Below, one piece after another: positions 27,701 to 37,044 of a DNA stretch of 60,850 bases. The notes under the pieces are model-generated. The model was not told the DNA's origin. It searched no databases and was given only the letters and a program-made list of their open reading frames with translations. The DNA is from Comamonadaceae bacterium (GTDB lineage Bacteria; Pseudomonadota; Gammaproteobacteria; Burkholderiales; Burkholderiaceae_C). Position 1 is the first letter of the stretch, and the number at the start of each line of letters is the position of its first letter. Location: the NCBI GenBank assembly GCA_947454955.1, contig CANGLW010000014.1:1-60850 (forward strand), read 5' to 3'. The translations under genes and the position numbers were made by a program.

Positions 27701-29185
27701 TCAGTGACGCGCACCCGCAGCGGGTTTCGCGCGGGGTTTGGTTTTGTCGATGGGTTGCGGCACCAAGTGCGCCACGGTGAGTTGCTCGTCGCCAAAATAC
27801 TTGGCGGCCACCGCCTGCACTTGCGCAGCAGAGACCTCACGCAAAGCAGCAATCAATCGGCTACCAGCATCCAGCGGCAAGCCTTGCACCCAGTAGTTGC
27901 CCAGCTCACGGGCCTGGTTGAACACCGAGTCGAGCTTGTACACCTCGCTGGCCACCCACTGGGTTTTCACGCGTTGCAACTCGGCCTCGGTCACGCCGTC
28001 TTGGGCCACTTTGGCCACTTGCTCTCGCAAAGCTAATTCCAGTTGCGCGGTGGTTTTGCCCGGTGCAGGCACGCCGGTCATCATGAAGAGCTGCGGGCCC
28101 CTGCCCCACAAACCATTGCCAGCACCTGCGCTGTCGGCCAAGCGGTCGGCACCTTGGGTCAAAGCACGGTCCAGGCGCGCACCGTTGTAGCCGTCCAGCA
28201 CCGCCGATAGCACGGTCAGGGCCAGGGCGTCTTGGTCATCGGGCTGCATGGCCTCCAAGCGCTTCAAGCCCGGCACGCGGTAAGCCAAGGCCACATAGGC
28301 TTGCTCGGCGGGGGCTTTGAAGTCAAAACGGCGCGGGCCTTGTTGCTCGCCTTCGGTGCGCGGCTTGCGATCGGGCAACGCACGCTGGGAGATGCTGCCG
28401 TAGTAACGCTCGGCCAGGGCTTTGACCTGGGCCACATCCACATCACCAGCCACCACCACCGCGGCATTGGCCGGGGTGTACCAGCGGCGGTAAAACTCGC
28501 GCGCATCATCGGGCGTCATGGCTTGCAAATCGCTCATCCAACCCACCACCGGGCGGCGGTAGGGCGAGGACAAAAACACCTGGGCGTTCAAAGCCTCGTG
28601 CAAGAGCGAGCGCGGGTTGTCCTCGGTGCGCATGCGGCGCTCTTCCTTGACCACCTCGAGCTCTTTTTTGAACTCTTCGTCGCTCCACTGGTTGTTGGCA
28701 AAGCGATCGGCCTCGATCTTCATCACATCTTCCAAGCGACCAGAAGGAATCTGCTGGTAGTAACCGGTGTAGTCCTGGCTGGTGAAGGCATTTTCGCGGC
28801 CACCCAGGGCCGCCACGATGCGCGAAAACTCACCGGGCTTGAGTGTGGCCGTGCCCTTGAACAGCATGTGCTCCAGCACGTGAGCCACGCCGGTGGTGCC
28901 GTCCACCTCGTCCATGGCCCCCACCCGCACCCACAGCATGTGGACCGCCGTGGGCGCGCGACGGTCGGGCTTGACGATCAGCGTCATGCCATTGGCCAGG
29001 GTGAACTGTTCTACCTTTGGCAAGACCGCGGCCTTGGACGATGGGGACGGCGAGGCTTTGATGTCTTGCGCAGGCGACAGATTAGCCGCACCCGCTTGCA
29101 AACCCCAGGCGCAACACAAAGCAAACAGCAAGACGCCCGGCCTTGCGCGTGAGGGGGAGAACCAGCAGGTCATTGGGTGTTTCAT
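27701..29185 (-). CDS. M16 family zinc peptidase (active subunit)
   Basis: The 494-residue protein has a signal peptide (LLFALCCAWGLQAGA). The inverted zinc motif HVLEH is in GTTGVAHVLEHMLFKGT, with the downstream Glu in ELEVVKEERRMRTED. It should be a periplasmic oligopeptidase, likely a heterodimer with the motif-less M16 protein encoded 11 bases downstream. I chose the ATG at 29185; 29197 is a second option. The coding frame remains open far upstream across ftsY, but that is antisense shadow. Confidence 0.9.
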   Translation of the reverse strand: MKHPMTCWFSPSRARPGVLLFALCCAWGLQAGAANLSPAQDIKASPSPSSKAAVLPKVEQFTLANGMTLIVKPDRRAPTAVHMLWVRVGAMDEVDGTTGVAHVLEHMLFKGTATLKPGEFSRIVAALGGRENAFTSQDYTGYYQQIPSGRLEDVMKIEADRFANNQWSDEEFKKELEVVKEERRMRTEDNPRSLLHEALNAQVFLSSPYRRPVVGWMSDLQAMTPDDAREFYRRWYTPANAAVVVAGDVDVAQVKALAERYYGSISQRALPDRKPRTEGEQQGPRRFDFKAPAEQAYVALAYRVPGLKRLEAMQPDDQDALALTVLSAVLDGYNGARLDRALTQGADRLADSAGAGNGLWGRGPQLFMMTGVPAPGKTTAQLELALREQVAKVAQDGVTEAELQRVKTQWVASEVYKLDSVFNQARELGNYWVQGLPLDAGSRLIAALREVSAAQVQAVAAKYFGDEQLTVAHLVPQPIDKTKPRAKPAAGARH

Positions 29186-29201
29186 AGAATGTGTCATTCT
29201 A
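29185..29201. promoter_or_regulatory. Palindromic two-way -10 region between M16 and ftsY
   Basis: TAGAATG-TGT-CATTCTA is a perfect 7-bp inverted repeat. It presents TAGAAT, a good -10 hexamer, on both strands. The plus copy would give ftsY a leader of about 17 bases and the minus copy would start the M16 mRNA almost at its ATG. No -35 is clear on either side. Confidence 0.45.
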
Positions 29202-29213
29202 AGAACGATCCCC

Positions 29214-30248
29214 ATGTTCAGCTTTTTCAAGAAAAAAACCCCTGCGCCAGCGCAACCAGAGGCCACAAGCTCGCCTACTAGCTCGCTTGCTAGCACGCCA
29301 GAGATCACGCCTGCCGCTGATCTTGCGCCTGCCCCAGCTGCTGTGCCCGAGCGCAAGTCCTGGCTGGCCAAGCTCAAAGACGGGCTGCGCAAAACTGGCT
29401 CCAGCATCGCCACGGTCTTCACCGGCACGCAGATCGACGACCAGCTGTATGAAGACCTGGAGTCGGCCCTCTTGATGGCCGATACTGGCGTGCAAGCCAC
29501 CCAGGCCCTGTTGGCGACGCTCAAGCAAAAGGTCAAAGACACGAAAACCACCGAGCCCGCCGCGGTCAAAGCCCTGCTGGCCGACTGCCTGGCTGAGTTG
29601 CTGGCCCCCTTGGAACAACCCTTGGTGATTGGCGAGCACCGCCCCACGGTGATCATGGTGGCGGGCGTGAATGGCGCGGGAAAAACCACCTCCATAGGCA
29701 AGCTCACCCACCACCTGAGCAACGAAGGCCAATCGGTCTTGCTGGCCGCGGCCGATACTTTCCGTGCCGCAGCCCGCGAACAGCTGGGCATCTGGGCCAC
29801 CCGCAACACGGTGGACATCGTGAGCCAGGAAGGCGCAGACCCAGCCTCGGTGTGCTTTGACGCGGTGACTGCTGGGCGCGCCCGCGGCAAAGACGTGGTG
29901 CTGGTCGACACGGCCGGGCGCTTGCCCACCCAGCTGCACCTGATGGAAGAGCTGAAAAAAATCAAACGCGTGGTGCAAAAGGCCGATGCCACCGCCCCGC
30001 ACGAGGTGCTGCTGGTCATTGACGGCAACACCGGGCAAAACGCACTCGCCCAAGTGAAGGCTTTTGATGAAGCCCTGGGCCTGACCGGCCTGATCGTCAC
30101 CAAGCTTGATGGCACCGCCAAGGGCGGGGTGCTGGCCGCGATTGCGCGCGAAAAACCTGTGCCGGTGTATTTCATTGGGGTGGGCGAAAAAATCGATGAA
30201 CTCGAGACCTTCAACGCCCGGGAATTTGCCCAAGCCCTGCTGGGCTGA
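29214..30248 (+). CDS. ftsY: Signal recognition particle receptor FtsY
   Basis: The 344-residue protein begins MFSFFKKKTP, a basic amphipathic membrane-binding start. A Pro/Ala/Ser-rich linker of about 40 residues follows, much shorter than the acidic A domain of E. coli FtsY. The NG domain then shows GVNGAGKTTSIGKL, DTAGRLPT and TKLDGTAKGG. It receives ribosome-SRP complexes at the inner membrane. Divergence from an M16 peptidase gene is an arrangement I recall from other Burkholderiales. Confidence 0.96.
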   Translation: MFSFFKKKTPAPAQPEATSSPTSSLASTPEITPAADLAPAPAAVPERKSWLAKLKDGLRKTGSSIATVFTGTQIDDQLYEDLESALLMADTGVQATQALLATLKQKVKDTKTTEPAAVKALLADCLAELLAPLEQPLVIGEHRPTVIMVAGVNGAGKTTSIGKLTHHLSNEGQSVLLAAADTFRAAAREQLGIWATRNTVDIVSQEGADPASVCFDAVTAGRARGKDVVLVDTAGRLPTQLHLMEELKKIKRVVQKADATAPHEVLLVIDGNTGQNALAQVKAFDEALGLTGLIVTKLDGTAKGGVLAAIAREKPVPVYFIGVGEKIDELETFNAREFAQALLG

Positions 30249-30266
30249 GGCGCTTGGCCAAGAGCG

Positions 30267-30272
30267 GATAAT
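30267..30272 (+). promoter_or_regulatory. Possible -10 box of argH
   Basis: GATAAT lies 22 bases before the argH ATG in the 46-base gap after ftsY. The -35 is not recognisable. Confidence 0.3.
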
Positions 30273-30294
30273 GTCGGGTTAGAAACGGCACACC

Positions 30295-31740
<1,446 letters not shown>

Positions 31741-31754
31741 CGAACGAGACACAC

Positions 31755-32267
31755 ATGACTGCACAAACCGAGATCGCTCCCCTGCAATGGTCCGAAGCCC
31801 TGGTGCTGGGCGACGCCAAAACCGACACCACCCACCAAGAGTTCATTGACCTGGTGCATCAAACTGAAGCTGCCACTGGTGCTGAACAAACCACGCTTTA
31901 TGCCGACTTGGTAGCCCACACCGTAGAGCACTTTGGCCAGGAAGAACGTTGGATGTTGGCCGCTGGCCTGAACGCTGGGCACTGCCATTTCTCTGAGCAC
32001 CGCAATGTGCTGGAGGTGATGAAAGAGGTGGAGCGCCGCGCCGCTTTGGGCGAAACCCATTTGATTGCCAACATGCTTGAAGCCCTGGCTGAGTGGTTCC
32101 CCATGCACGCCACCAGCATGGACGCTGGCCTGGTGGAGTATTTGCAAACCACCGGCTTTGACACCGCCACCGAAACTTTCAAGGGCGAAGCGCCCACGAT
32201 TGAACTGGCTTCCCCTGAACAAGGTTGTGGCACACATCACGACCACAACGCGCCCAACCACTGCTGA
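31755..32267 (+). CDS. Hemerythrin-domain protein with His-rich tail
   Basis: The 170-residue protein shows the full bacterial hemerythrin ligand series: HQEF, HTVEHFGQEE, HCHFSEH and HATSMD. It should therefore bind a di-iron centre and O2. The last 20 residues (EQGCGTHHDHNAPNHC) add Cys and His residues beyond the four-helix fold and could bind metal. It lies 14 bases after argH and 5 bases before a flavin oxidase gene. Oxygen sensing or delivery to that flavoenzyme is a possible link but unproven. Confidence 0.9.
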   Translation: MTAQTEIAPLQWSEALVLGDAKTDTTHQEFIDLVHQTEAATGAEQTTLYADLVAHTVEHFGQEERWMLAAGLNAGHCHFSEHRNVLEVMKEVERRAALGETHLIANMLEALAEWFPMHATSMDAGLVEYLQTTGFDTATETFKGEAPTIELASPEQGCGTHHDHNAPNHC

Positions 32268-32272
32268 ACACC

Positions 32273-33424
32273 ATGACTGTCATCACCACCATTGAAGACC
32301 TGCGCGTATTGGCCGAGAAGCGCGTGCCGCGCATGTTTTACGACTACGCCGACTCGGGCTCTTGGACCGAGAGCACCTACCGTGCCAATGAAAGCGACTT
32401 CCAAAAAATCAAGCTGCGCCAACGCGTGGCGGTGAACATGGAAGGCCGCAGCACGGCCACCAAGCTCATAGGCATTGACGCGAAAATGCCGGTGTGCATC
32501 GCGCCTGTGGGCCTGACCGGCATGCAGCACGCTGATGGCGAAATTCACGCCGCACGCGCCGCTGAAAAGTTTGGCATTCCCTTCACGCTCTCGACCATGA
32601 GCATTTGCTCGATCGAGGATGTGGCCGAGAACACCAGCGCGCCTTTCATCTTCCAGCTCTACATGATGCGTGACCGCGACGCCATGGCCCGCATGATTGA
32701 CCGCGCCAAAGCGGCCAAGTGCAGCGCCCTGGTGCTGACGCTGGATTTGCAAGTGATTGGCCAGCGCCACAAAGATTTGAAAAACGGCCTGACCGCCCCA
32801 CCCCGCCCCACCCTGGCCAACATCATCAACCTGGCCACCAAGCCACGTTGGTGCTTGGGCATGCTGGGCACCAAGCGCCACACCTTCCGCAACCTGGTGG
32901 GCCACGTCAAAGAAGTGAGCGACATGAAATCGCTGGGCGCCTGGACGCGCGAGCAGTTCGACCCCAGTTTGAGCTGGGCCGACATTGCCTGGGTGAAAGA
33001 GCGTTGGGGCGGCAAGCTCATCCTCAAAGGCATCATGGATGTGGAAGACGCGGTCCTGGCCGTCAAGAGCGGTGCAGACGCGCTGGTGGTGAGCAACCAC
33101 GGTGGTCGTCAGTTGGACGGCGCACCTTCGAGCATCGAAGCCCTGCCCGCCATCGTGGCCGCGGTGGGCAGCGACATTGAGGTGTGGATGGACGGCGGCA
33201 TCCGCAGCGGCCAAGACGTGCTCAAGGCCTGGGCCTTGGGTGCCAAGGGCGTGATGATTGGTCGCGCCATGGTGTATGGCCTGGGCGCCATGGGCGAAGC
33301 CGGTGTGAGCAAGGCGCTGGAAATCATCCACAAAGAATTGGATGTGACCATGGCTTTTTGCGGCCACACCAACCTGCTCCATGTGGACCAGAACATCTTG
33401 CTGCCGGGCACCTATCCCGTCTGA
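32273..33424 (+). CDS. FMN-dependent alpha-hydroxy-acid oxidase/dehydrogenase (LldD-like)
   Basis: The 383-residue protein has the TIM-barrel FMN enzyme signature SNHGGRQLDG, which carries the catalytic His and the substrate Arg. LILKGIMDVEDA and WMDGGIRSGQDV for FMN phosphate binding also fit. L-lactate dehydrogenase (LldD) is the closest-sounding relative; mandelate or glycolate types share the signature. I start at the ATG at 32273 (MTVITTIEDL), just after the hemerythrin gene, although the frame extends upstream. Confidence 0.9.
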   Translation: MTVITTIEDLRVLAEKRVPRMFYDYADSGSWTESTYRANESDFQKIKLRQRVAVNMEGRSTATKLIGIDAKMPVCIAPVGLTGMQHADGEIHAARAAEKFGIPFTLSTMSICSIEDVAENTSAPFIFQLYMMRDRDAMARMIDRAKAAKCSALVLTLDLQVIGQRHKDLKNGLTAPPRPTLANIINLATKPRWCLGMLGTKRHTFRNLVGHVKEVSDMKSLGAWTREQFDPSLSWADIAWVKERWGGKLILKGIMDVEDAVLAVKSGADALVVSNHGGRQLDGAPSSIEALPAIVAAVGSDIEVWMDGGIRSGQDVLKAWALGAKGVMIGRAMVYGLGAMGEAGVSKALEIIHKELDVTMAFCGHTNLLHVDQNILLPGTYPV

Positions 33425-33441
33425 TCAGATCGGGGGCGTCG

Positions 33442-34668
33442 ATGTCTGAGCCGACATCAACCCGCCCCCGCCGCATTGCGCACCTGGACATGGACGCGTT
33501 TTACGCGTCGGTGGAGTTGCTGCGCTACCCCCAACTCAAAGGCCTGCCGGTGGTCATCGGTGGTGGTCGACGCCGTGAAGACGAGCTGCTGGCACGCCTG
33601 AACGCGCAGCACCCCGAACGCGTCTGGACCGAGCAAGACCTGGGCGAGATCCCGGTGGATTTTTTTCCGCGGCTGTCCGGGTATGTGGGCCGGGGGGTCA
33701 TCACCACCGCCACCTATGCCGCGCGCCAATTCGGCGTGGGTTCGGCCATGGGCTTGATGAAAGCCGCAGCGCTGTGCCCGCAAGCGATTTTGTTGCCGGT
33801 GGACTTCGAGCGTTACCGCGCGTTCTCTCGGCAGTTCAAAGACATCATCACCGACATTGCGCCCTGCATGGAAGACCGCGGGGTGGACGAGGTTTACATC
33901 GACTTCACCGAGGTGCCCGGTGGCCAACGCGAAGGCGGGCGGGTGTTGGCGCGCTTGATTCAAAAATCGATTTTTGAGGCGACAGGGCTGACCTGTTCGG
34001 TGGGCGTGGCGCCCAACAAATTGCTGGCAAAAATGGCCAGCGAGTTCAACAAGCCCAACGGCATCTCGGTGGTGATGCTGCAAGATTTAGAGGAAAAAAT
34101 TTGGCCCTTGGCTTGTCGAAAAATCAATGGCATTGGCCCCAAGGCAGATGCCAAGTTACAAGGCTTGGGCGTCCACACCATTGGCGAATTGGCCGCTTGC
34201 ACCCCTGAGTTTTTGATGACCCATTTCGGGCGAAAAAGCGGGCTGTGGATGCACCACGCCGCCCATGGGCGTGATGACCGACCGGTGGAAACACACAGCG
34301 AACCCGTGAGCTTGAGCCGCGAAACCACCTTCAGCCGCGACCTGCATGCGGTGCAGGACAAAGCCGAGCTCTCGGGCATCTTCACCCAACTGTGTGAACG
34401 CGTGGCGGCGGACTTGCAACGCAAGGGTTACCGCAGCAAAACCATCGGCATCAAGCTGCGTTTCTCAGACTTTTCCATCGTGACGCGCGACATCACTTTG
34501 GAGTTGGCCGTGGATGATGTGCAAGCCATCCGTCAAGCAGCGGGACAATGCCTCAAACGCGCACCTTTGCAACAAAGGCTGCGCTTGCTGGGGGTGCGGG
34601 CTGGCTCACTGGTGAAAACAGATGCCCCGCAAACCTCACCCAACATGACAGAACAGCTCCTGATTTAG
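33442..34668 (+). CDS. dinB: DNA polymerase IV (Y family)
   Basis: The 408-residue protein has the palm motif AHLDMDAFYASVE with catalytic Asp, and DRGVDEVYIDF with the second acidic pair. It performs error-prone translesion synthesis. Between VVIGGGRR and GRGVITTATYAAR there is an insert of about 43 residues (41-83) absent from E. coli DinB, in which a short GGSRERRGVIS turn sits there. GGGGG before the ATG is the ribosome binding site. The gene ends in a 17-bp palindrome. Confidence 0.92.
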   Translation: MSEPTSTRPRRIAHLDMDAFYASVELLRYPQLKGLPVVIGGGRRREDELLARLNAQHPERVWTEQDLGEIPVDFFPRLSGYVGRGVITTATYAARQFGVGSAMGLMKAAALCPQAILLPVDFERYRAFSRQFKDIITDIAPCMEDRGVDEVYIDFTEVPGGQREGGRVLARLIQKSIFEATGLTCSVGVAPNKLLAKMASEFNKPNGISVVMLQDLEEKIWPLACRKINGIGPKADAKLQGLGVHTIGELAACTPEFLMTHFGRKSGLWMHHAAHGRDDRPVETHSEPVSLSRETTFSRDLHAVQDKAELSGIFTQLCERVAADLQRKGYRSKTIGIKLRFSDFSIVTRDITLELAVDDVQAIRQAAGQCLKRAPLQQRLRLLGVRAGSLVKTDAPQTSPNMTEQLLI

Positions 34669-34672
34669 GAGC
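34656..34672. repeat. 17-bp GCTnn-N7-nnAGC palindrome, copy 4
   Basis: GCTCCTGATTTAGGAGC has 6-bp perfect arms. It contains the dinB stop codon and ends 6 bases before the convergent queF stop. Confidence 0.6.
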
Positions 34673-34677
34673 AAAGC

Positions 34678-35550
34678 TTACTGCCGCGCGTGCCGCGTGT
34701 TAACGGGCAAAGCCTGCGGGTGGCTGGTGCGAAAGGGGTTGATGTCCAGACCCCCGCGACGGGTGTAGCGCGCATAGACCGAGAGTTTGCTGGGCCGGCA
34801 TTGGCGCCAGATGTCGGTGAAGATGCGCTCCACACACTGCTCGTGAAACTCGTTGTGGTTGCGAAAACTCACCAGGTATTGCAGCAAGCCTTCCTGGTCA
34901 ATTTGTGGTCCGCTGTAACTGATTTGCACGCTCGCCCAATCGGGCTGGCCGGTCACCAGGCAATTGCTTTTGAGCAGGTTGCTCACCAGCACCTCGCTCA
35001 CCGGCGCCTCACCTGTGGTGGCTTTGAGCAACTCAGGCGCAGGCTGGGTGTGGGTGCATTCAATGTCCAGACGGTCCAGGCTCAAACCATCAAGTTCATG
35101 CACAGGCTCGCGGTCAAACAGTTCAGGCAGGATGATCCTCACACCCACGCTGCCGCTTTGGTTCGAACCGCGCCACACCGCTTCACTCAGGTCTTGACGA
35201 ATCAGGGCTTGCACCGCGGCCGCATCTGCGAAGCGGGAGTTGTTGAAGCTGTTCAAGTAAAGCTTGAAAGACTTGCTCTCGACGATGTTGCGCGTTTCGC
35301 AAGGCACGGTGATGTGCGCCAAGGCCACTTGCGGTTTGCCGCGCAAATTGAGCCAACTCAACTCAAAGGCCGTCCACAAATCAGCCCCCATGAAAGGCAG
35401 ATTGTCACTCAAGCCAATCTCATCACGCTTAACGGCACGCGCAATCGGGAACAAGAGCGAGGGATCGTACTGGTCCGCGTAGGACGAGACCTTACCCAGA
35501 GGCGAGTCTTCGGGTCGAAGAGGCTTGTCAGGTGATGATGGCGTGCTCAC
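34678..35550 (-). CDS. queF: NADPH-dependent 7-cyano-7-deazaguanine reductase
   Basis: The 290-residue protein is the long type II Que[14 protein letters not shown] is the substrate/NADPH signature, and catalytic Cys lies in [13 protein letters not shown]. It reduces preQ0 to preQ1 for queuosine. The start is GTG (35550), with AGGA about 10 bases upstream. No other queuosine gene is nearby. It is followed by yaaA upstream on the same strand with a 3-base gap. Confidence 0.95.
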   Translation of the reverse strand: MSTPSSPDKPLRPEDSPLGKVSSYADQYDPSLLFPIARAVKRDEIGLSDNLPFMGADLWTAFELSWLNLRGKPQVALAHITVPCETRNIVESKSFKLYLNSFNNSRFADAAAVQALIRQDLSEAVWRGSNQSGSVGVRIILPELFDREPVHELDGLSLDRLDIECTHTQPAPELLKATTGEAPVSEVLVSNLLKSNCLVTGQPDWASVQISYSGPQIDQEGLLQYLVSFRNHNEFHEQCVERIFTDIWRQCRPSKLSVYARYTRRGGLDINPFRTSHPQALPVNTRHARQ

Positions 35551-35553
35551 AAC

Positions 35554-36330
35554 TCAGTCCTGCACCTTGCGGCGAAACACCAATCGGTCGGGCTCAGAGA
35601 CCGAAGCCTCAAACGCATAGCCTTCGAGGTTGAATTTTTTGAGTTGCTCCACCGTCTTCACACGCTTGAGCACCGCGTAACGCGCCATCAAACCCCGGGC
35701 ACGTTTGGCCAGGAAGCTGATGATTTTGTACTTGCCGCCCTTGTGGTCTTCAAACACACATTCGACCACCCGGGCTTGCAGGGCCTTGCGGTCCACCGAC
35801 TTGAAATACTCTTGCGAAGCCAGGTTCACAATGACTGCTTGCTCTTGTTTTGACAGCTGCTTGTTCAAGTATTCAGAAATCTGCGAGCCCCAAAACTTGT
35901 ACAAGTCTTTGCCCTGCGGGTTGGCCAGCTTGGTGCCCATCTCCAACCTGTAGGGCTGCATGTAGTCCAGGGGGCGCAGCACGCCGTACAAGCCACTCAA
36001 AATCGCCACATGCTCTTGCGCCCAAGCCAGATCTTCGGCTTTGAGTGACTTGGCGTCCAAGCCCTCGTACACATCGCCATTGAAAGCCAGCACCGCTTGC
36101 TTGGCGTTTTTCGCGGTGAACTTCGGGCTCCAGGCTTGGTAGCGCGCCACGTTCAAGCCCGAGAGCGCGTCGCTCAGGTCCATCAGCTCGGCAATCTCTT
36201 GCGGGCTGTGCTCGCGCAGGATGTCAATCAGCGCCTGGGCTTGCGGCACGAACTGCGGCTGGGTGTGCGCCACCCCAGGCGCGGGGGTGTCAAAGTCCAG
36301 CGACTTGGCGGGAGAGAGCAGGAACAACAT
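35554..36330 (-). CDS. yaaA: Peroxide stress protein YaaA (DUF328/UPF0246)
   Basis: The 258-residue protein begins [18 protein letters not shown], the conserved family start. It also contains [15 protein letters not shown] and the [13 protein letters not shown] stretch. E. coli YaaA lowers intracellular iron and Fenton damage during H2O2 stress. No OxyR site was recognised. No Shine-Dalgarno sequence is seen, and the gene probably relies on transcription from the flavin reductase gene upstream. Confidence 0.94.
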   Translation of the reverse strand: MLFLLSPAKSLDFDTPAPGVAHTQPQFVPQAQALIDILREHSPQEIAELMDLSDALSGLNVARYQAWSPKFTAKNAKQAVLAFNGDVYEGLDAKSLKAEDLAWAQEHVAILSGLYGVLRPLDYMQPYRLEMGTKLANPQGKDLYKFWGSQISEYLNKQLSKQEQAVIVNLASQEYFKSVDRKALQARVVECVFEDHKGGKYKIISFLAKRARGLMARYAVLKRVKTVEQLKKFNLEGYAFEASVSEPDRLVFRRKVQD

Positions 36331-36342
36331 GGTGAACAGGGT

Positions 36343-37014
36343 TCAGGCTTTGGGCGTCTGTGTTGAGGCTGTTGGGGCCAGGCCAGAGGGCACTTGGCCT
36401 TTGGGTCGGTACATCTTAAACAACTGCTCCGGCCCCACGGTGAAATAGTCGGCCGGGCCGCCTGCACGCAAGATGTGACCGGCGTTCGCCGTGTCGTAGA
36501 CACCGTCTTTGAGCAAGCGCTTGTCGATGTGCACCGCCACCACCTCACCAAACACCATCCAGGTGGGCACAGGCTGTTGGTCCAAGCCCTGCAGCTGCAA
36601 AATTTGCGTCACACGGCACTCAAAACTCACCGGGCTTTCTTCCACCCTAGGCGCTTTGACCAGGCGCGAAGCCGCGGGGGTGAGGCCGGCCAATTCAAAC
36701 TCGTTGACCTCTGGGGGCACAGCCTCGCACGACTGGTTCATCGCCTCGGCCAAGTCGCGGGTAGCGAGGTTCCAGACAAATTCACCGGTGTCTTGTGCGT
36801 TGCGCAAGGTGTCTTTGGCGCCAATGCTGGCAAAGCCCACCAGCGGCGGCGTGTAGTTGAAGGCGTTGAAAAAACTATAAGGCGCGAGGTTCAACACCCC
36901 GTCTTTGCTGCGGGTGGAAATCCAGCCAATCGGGCGTGGGCCGACGATGGCGTTGAAGGGGTCATGCGGCAGGCCGTGGCCTTGGGCGGGTTCGTAAAAG
37001 TGAATGTCTGTCAT
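36343..37014 (-). CDS. Flavin reductase-like FMN-binding protein
   Basis: The 223-residue protein belongs to the split-barrel flavin reductase family: NAIVGPRPIGWISTRSKDG, APYSFFNAFNYTPPLVGFAS (two adjacent family blocks). These proteins reduce or bind FMN, often for a partner monooxygenase, but none is adjacent. The ATG at 37014 has AGGA 6 bases upstream. It probably shares a transcript with yaaA-queF. Confidence 0.88.
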   Translation of the reverse strand: MTDIHFYEPAQGHGLPHDPFNAIVGPRPIGWISTRSKDGVLNLAPYSFFNAFNYTPPLVGFASIGAKDTLRNAQDTGEFVWNLATRDLAEAMNQSCEAVPPEVNEFELAGLTPAASRLVKAPRVEESPVSFECRVTQILQLQGLDQQPVPTWMVFGEVVAVHIDKRLLKDGVYDTANAGHILRAGGPADYFTVGPEQLFKMYRPKGQVPSGLAPTASTQTPKA

Positions 37015-37044
37015 GGTGGTCCTTAAGTCTCTCAATTCTGCCCT

